A DNA stretch of 64,000 nt from JAUIET01 sp039111475 (lineage in GTDB: Bacteria > Pseudomonadota > Gammaproteobacteria > Pseudomonadales > JAUIET01), in assembly GCA_039111475.1 (NCBI GenBank), contig JBCCIP010000011.1, positions 1 through 64,000 on the forward strand. The letters are read 5' to 3'. Made by a program: the position numbers and the translations under genes. A model generated the notes under the pieces. That model saw only the letters and a program-made list of their open reading frames with translations. It had not been told where the DNA came from and did not search any database. Positions 60,158 through 64,000 of this stretch are shown piece by piece; the first letter of the stretch is position 1, and the number at the start of each line of letters is the position of its first letter.

Positions 60158-61090
60158 ATGCCTCAGAAACGCCTTACACGGCATGCAATCAGTGGCGTGC
60201 TGGTTCTAAACAAGCCATTGGGTTTGAGTTCAAATGGCGCGCTGCAGCGAGTTAAGTATCTGCTGCGCGCAAAGAAAGCCGGTCATACTGGTGCGCTTGA
60301 CCCACTGGCAACCGGCGTCCTGCCCTTGTGCTTCGGCGAGGCCACCAAATTTTCAAATTACCTACTGGATGCGGATAAAACCTACCAAAGCGAGTTTACC
60401 TTTGGTGTGGCGACCGAGAGCGGTGATTCTGACGGTGCCGTTCTGCGAGAAGCGGATGCTAGCCACGTGCAGAGCGCTGATCTACTGAAAGCGATAGAGC
60501 AGTTTACCGGTGACATAGAACAGGTTCCCCCGATGTACTCAGCGCTGAAGCATCAGGGCCAACCGTTATACAAGCTGGCGCGCCAAGGTGTTGAAATTAG
60601 CCGCAGACCCAGACCAGTAACGATCAAACGTTTTGAGCTACTGGACTTTCAAACGGGAGCTGCTCCCAAGGCGACGGTGGAAGTTGAGTGCTCAAAAGGA
60701 ACCTATATACGCTCGCTGGCAATGGATATCGGTGAGCTGCTGGGTGTAGGTGGGCACGTTAGTCGTTTGCATCGCCTAAAAGCCGGCCCTTTCTGTGCTC
60801 AAGACATGTGGAGTATCGAGGATATTGCGGGTATGTTGCCTGAAAGCGGCCCTTTCTCCGTCGATAATGCGCAGAAAATCCTAAAACCAGTAGATGCCGG
60901 TATCCACTACATCCCAGCCGTCGAGATTAGCGAAGAACAGGCCGCCGAGTTGCGCCTGGGCCGTAAAATAACCGCGGCCGGGCACGTGAGTAATGGGCTA
61001 GTTCGTGTTATGCTGCGCGCCGCTTTTATAGGCCTCGCGGACGCGAACGGCCAAACCTTGCAGCCCAAGCGACTGGTGGTAGAACGCTAG
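60158..61090 (+). CDS. truB: tRNA pseudouridine(55) synthase
   Basis: This 310-residue enzyme makes pseudouridine 55 in tRNA. The active-site aspartate is in KAGHTGALDPLATGVLPL. VPPMYSALKHQGQPLYKLAR and SKGTYIRSLAMDIGE are further signatures. It starts 15 bases after rbfA. Confidence 0.96.
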   Translation: MPQKRLTRHAISGVLVLNKPLGLSSNGALQRVKYLLRAKKAGHTGALDPLATGVLPLCFGEATKFSNYLLDADKTYQSEFTFGVATESGDSDGAVLREADASHVQSADLLKAIEQFTGDIEQVPPMYSALKHQGQPLYKLARQGVEISRRPRPVTIKRFELLDFQTGAAPKATVEVECSKGTYIRSLAMDIGELLGVGGHVSRLHRLKAGPFCAQDMWSIEDIAGMLPESGPFSVDNAQKILKPVDAGIHYIPAVEISEEQAAELRLGRKITAAGHVSNGLVRVMLRAAFIGLADANGQTLQPKRLVVER

Positions 61091-61189
61091 TTTTCAAAGG
61101 CAAACAAGGTCCTCAAGAGCGCGAACCTGGCTGTAAATATGCATGGCCAGGCTCAATCCCCATGAAACAAGCATATTGGAGAAAATATT

Positions 61190-61459
61190 ATGGCACTTAA
61201 TGCTGCCCGTAAGGCCGAGATTGTTAAAGAGTATCAGCGCGAGGCTGGCGACACTGGTTCCCCTGAGGTCCAAGTTGCGCTGCTAACCGCGAATATAGAA
61301 GCGCTGCAGTCGCACTTCGCCGGCCACAAGAAAGACCATCATTCACGCCGTGGATTGATTCGCATGGTAAACCAGCGTCGCAAATTACTGGATTACCTGA
61401 AGCGAAAGAACAGCGAGCGTTATGCAGCGCTGATCAAAAGCCTCGGCCTGCGTCGTTAA
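61190..61459 (+). CDS. rpsO: 30S ribosomal protein S15
   Basis: This 89-residue primary binding protein of 16S rRNA has TGSPEVQVALLTANIEALQSHF, HKKDHHSRRGL and RRKLLDYLKRKNSERY. It is expressed with pnp; a hairpin lies between them. Confidence 0.97.
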   Translation: MALNAARKAEIVKEYQREAGDTGSPEVQVALLTANIEALQSHFAGHKKDHHSRRGLIRMVNQRRKLLDYLKRKNSERYAALIKSLGLRR

Positions 61460-61496
61460 GAAGGTCTGTGCCCGAACTCAGGTTAGGGCAGTACGC

Positions 61497-61521
61497 AGCC
61501 CGTGCACAGTTGTCATGGGCT
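61497..61521 (+). terminator. rpsO-pnp intergenic hairpin
   Basis: AGCCCGTG pairs with CATGGGCT. It sits where the RNase III-processed leader of pnp lies in E. coli. Confidence 0.55.
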
Positions 61522-61582
61522 CGCGTTGATTATTGAAGTATGCAAGAAAGATCAAAGATAGACAGATAGAGAGAGAAAAATA

Positions 61583-63727
61583 GTGAACCCCGTACAAAAG
61601 ACTTTCACCATGGGCGGACAAACCGTCACATTGGAAACCGGGCGTATAGCCCGTCAAGCTTCAGGTGCTGTGTTATGCAGCATGGACGACACCGTAGTAT
61701 TGGCCACCGTAGTCGGTGCCAAATCTGAGAAGCCAGGCCAGGACTTTTTCCCGCTTGGTGTGCACTACACAGAAAAAGCCTACGCTGCCGGTAAAATTCC
61801 TGGCGGTTTCTTCAAGCGTGAAGCACGTCCAAGCGAAAAAGAAACGCTGACCTCGCGATTGATCGACCGTCCTATCCGACCGTTGTTTCCTAAAGGCTTC
61901 AAAAATGAAGTGCAGGTGATTATCACGGTTATGTCAGCCAACAATGACGTAGACCCAGACATCGCCGCAATGATCGGCACATCAGCTGCATTGTCTATTT
62001 CCGGCATTCCATTCAACGGCCCAATTGGCGGCGCGCGTGTTGGATTTACTGCGGAGAGCGGCTACATCCTTAACCCCAAGTACAGCGAGCTGAAAGATTC
62101 TGCGCTGGACATGGTGGTTGCAGGCACTACTGACGCCGTTTTGATGGTGGAATCAGAGGCGCAGGAACTGACTGAAGACCAAATGCTGGGTGCGGTATTG
62201 TTTGCACACCAGGAAATGCAGGTTGTGATCAAAGCAATTGAAGAACTTGCCGCGGAAGTGGGCAAGCCTCGTTGGGATTGGCAAGCAGCGGAAGTAAATG
62301 AGCCGCTGTTGGAAGCAATGAAAGAAAACTTCGCCGTTGCAATCGGAGAAGCGTATCGAACCAGCGACAAGATTGAGCGTAAAGAGAAGCTTGACCAAAT
62401 CAAAGCACAAGCCGTCGCCAAGCTGACCAACGATGATGCAGGTGTGTCAAGCGACGACGTAGCGGCTATGTTCAGCACCGTTGAAAAGAAACTGGTGCGT
62501 GGCCGAATCGTTAATGGCGAAAAGCGCATAGACGGACGTGACAATAAAACCGTTCGACCTATTCGTGTTGAAACCGGTGTGTTGCCCAAAGTACACGGTT
62601 CTTCATTGTTTACCCGTGGTGAAACACAAGCCATTGCGGTAGCCACCCTGGGTACTACTCGTGATGCGCAAATCATTGACGCGCTGCAAGGCGAATACAA
62701 AGACAACTTCATGTTGCATTACAACTTCCCTCCTTACTCAGTCGGTGAGACAGGCCGTCCTGGTTTCACGGGCCGTAGGGAAATTGGTCACGGTCGCTTG
62801 GCGCGCCGCGGCATCGCAGCTGTAATGCCTGATATGGAGAGCTTCCCGTACACCATTCGCCTGGTATCAGAGATCACTGAATCAAACGGTTCCAGCTCAA
62901 TGGCCAGCGTGTGTGGCGCCAGCCTGGCGATGATGGACGCCGGCGTGCCTTTATCAGCACCGGTTGCCGGTATTGCAATGGGCCTGGTGAAAGAATCAAA
63001 CCGCTTTGCTGTTCTGACGGACATTTTGGGTGACGAAGATCACCTGGGTGACATGGACTTTAAAGTAGCTGGTACTGCCAAAGGTGTGACTGCATTGCAG
63101 ATGGACATCAAGATTGAAGGCATTACTGAGCAGATTATGGAAACAGCGCTGGACCAGGCCAAAGACGCACGTTTGCACATTCTTGCTCAGATGAACGCTG
63201 TGATTGACGCGCCGCGTCAGGAGCTGTCTGAAAACGCACCCAGCATGACCACCATGAAAGTCGACCCTGACAAGATTCGTGACGTGATTGGTAAAGGTGG
63301 CGCGACTATTCGAGGCATCACGGAAGAAACTGGCGCGTCGGTTGATATCGACGACGACGGCAGCATCAAGATCTTTGCCGTTGACCGTGCTGGCATGAAG
63401 GCCGCTGTGGAAATGATTGAAACCATTACTGCGGAAGCGGAAGTGGGCGCAGTCTACACAGGTAAGATCGCTCGCATTGTAGACTTCGGCGCGTTTGTAA
63501 CGATTCTACCTGGCAAAGACGGCCTGGTTCACATTTCACAAATCGCCAATGAGCGCATCGAGAACGTCAGTGACGTGCTTGAGGAAGGTCAGGAAGTGCG
63601 GGTGAAAGTACTGGACGTTGATGCACGTGGACGTATCAAGCTGAGCATGAAAGCTCTTATAGAAGAGTCTGCTCCAGCGGAAACCGAAGATGAAGGCGAA
63701 GAAGAAGCGAGCCAGGAAGAAGAGTAA
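61583..63727 (+). CDS. pnp: polyribonucleotide nucleotidyltransferase
   Basis: This 714-residue phosphorolytic RNase of the degradosome has two RNase PH-like domains, a KH domain (DKIRDVIGKGGATIRGITEETG) and an S1 domain (GAVYTGKIARIVDFGAFVTILPGKDGLVHISQI). A very acidic tail follows. It starts with GTG behind GAGAGAG. Confidence 0.97.
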   Translation: MNPVQKTFTMGGQTVTLETGRIARQASGAVLCSMDDTVVLATVVGAKSEKPGQDFFPLGVHYTEKAYAAGKIPGGFFKREARPSEKETLTSRLIDRPIRPLFPKGFKNEVQVIITVMSANNDVDPDIAAMIGTSAALSISGIPFNGPIGGARVGFTAESGYILNPKYSELKDSALDMVVAGTTDAVLMVESEAQELTEDQMLGAVLFAHQEMQVVIKAIEELAAEVGKPRWDWQAAEVNEPLLEAMKENFAVAIGEAYRTSDKIERKEKLDQIKAQAVAKLTNDDAGVSSDDVAAMFSTVEKKLVRGRIVNGEKRIDGRDNKTVRPIRVETGVLPKVHGSSLFTRGETQAIAVATLGTTRDAQIIDALQGEYKDNFMLHYNFPPYSVGETGRPGFTGRREIGHGRLARRGIAAVMPDMESFPYTIRLVSEITESNGSSSMASVCGASLAMMDAGVPLSAPVAGIAMGLVKESNRFAVLTDILGDEDHLGDMDFKVAGTAKGVTALQMDIKIEGITEQIMETALDQAKDARLHILAQMNAVIDAPRQELSENAPSMTTMKVDPDKIRDVIGKGGATIRGITEETGASVDIDDDGSIKIFAVDRAGMKAAVEMIETITAEAEVGAVYTGKIARIVDFGAFVTILPGKDGLVHISQIANERIENVSDVLEEGQEVRVKVLDVDARGRIKLSMKALIEESAPAETEDEGEEEASQEEE

Positions 63728-63755
63728 GCGCTAGCTTGCCGTTCATGGAGTAGCG

Positions 63756-64000
63756 ATGCAGTATTTGCACACAATGGTACGGGTTAGTGATTTGGATAAA
63801 TCACTAGAGTTCTATTGTGAGCATTTAGGCCTCAAAGAGGCGCATCGTTACGACAGTGAACAGGGCCGCTTCACCTTGGTGTTCCTTGTTACTGAGGAAG
63901 ACCTGGAGAGCACCTTAGAGCGCATTAGCTCTGCCAGTGACATCCGCCCAGCCATTGAGCTGACCTATAACTGGGATGCCGAAGAGTACAACGGCGGCCG
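63756..64000 (+). CDS. gloA: lactoylglutathione lyase, cut by window end
   Basis: The first 81 residues of a VOC enzyme are seen: LHTMVRVSDLDKSLEFYCEHLGLKE, then FTLVFLVTEED and IELTYNWDAEEYNGG. The last is a glyoxalase I signature. It removes methylglyoxal with glutathione. GGAG precedes ATG 63756. The 3' part lies outside the window. Confidence 0.9.
   Translation, partial: MQYLHTMVRVSDLDKSLEFYCEHLGLKEAHRYDSEQGRFTLVFLVTEEDLESTLERISSASDIRPAIELTYNWDAEEYNGG

Overview
The window comes from a gammaproteobacterium, probably a marine one. The housekeeping order is typical of that class: yhbY, rlmE, ftsH, folP, glmM, tpiA, secG, tRNA-Leu, initiator tRNA, rimP, nusA, infB, rbfA, truB, rpsO, pnp. TamA/TamB, a large TonB-dependent receptor and a chromosomal integron also fit. 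The taxon cannot be fixed further from sequence alone; a Cellvibrionales-like lineage is a guess.

Bases 1 to about 13,500 are the distal end of a chromosomal integron cassette array. I count 27 attC sites with both core ends visible, one cut by the left edge, and at least three decayed remnants reaching about 14,150. All attC sites point the same way, so the integrase and attI should lie to the left, outside the window. Cassettes carry mostly one small gene each: small membrane proteins, an SMR efflux protein, a YefM/YoeB toxin-antitoxin pair on the opposite strand, VOC, SRPBCC, DUF427, GGCT and three ABM-fold proteins, a stand-alone PcrA-tail-like Tudor domain, a lipoprotein, and one frameshifted cassette. 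The sites fall into distinct size and sequence families (about 87, 93, 49, 54 and 58 bp).

From 13.2 to 17.5 kb the array decays into chromosome. Here lie a GNAT enzyme, a decayed copy of a cassette gene that is intact upstream, small membrane proteins, and a SelW-like selenoprotein gene (15423..15659) whose in-frame TGA sits at the U of a CxxU motif and is followed by a SECIS-like hairpin.

From 17.5 to 30.4 kb is a stress island. folE, a DUF2892/SRPBCC-SDR/DUF523-DUF1722 operon, rpoE-chrR-phrB, and an amine oxidase/DUF1365/cyclopropane synthase operon are linked by four copies of a TGATC(C/T)-N16/17-CGTA promoter, arranged as two divergent pairs. This reads as an RpoE-ChrR (singlet-oxygen type) regulon gathered at one locus.

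From 30.4 to 39.3 kb are a ZntB remnant, tamA-tamB, an hsp20 gene with a sigma-32-like promoter, a 152-bp inverted-repeat element, and a RimB/RimK/desuccinylase operon. The core run then follows, interrupted by a TonB receptor plus a DUF1254 protein between glmM and tpiA, and by an amidohydrolase plus a DUF3604 protein on the opposite strand between infB and rbfA. A tRNA-Leu 3'-end duplication lies between secG and the initiator tRNA. The window ends inside gloA.
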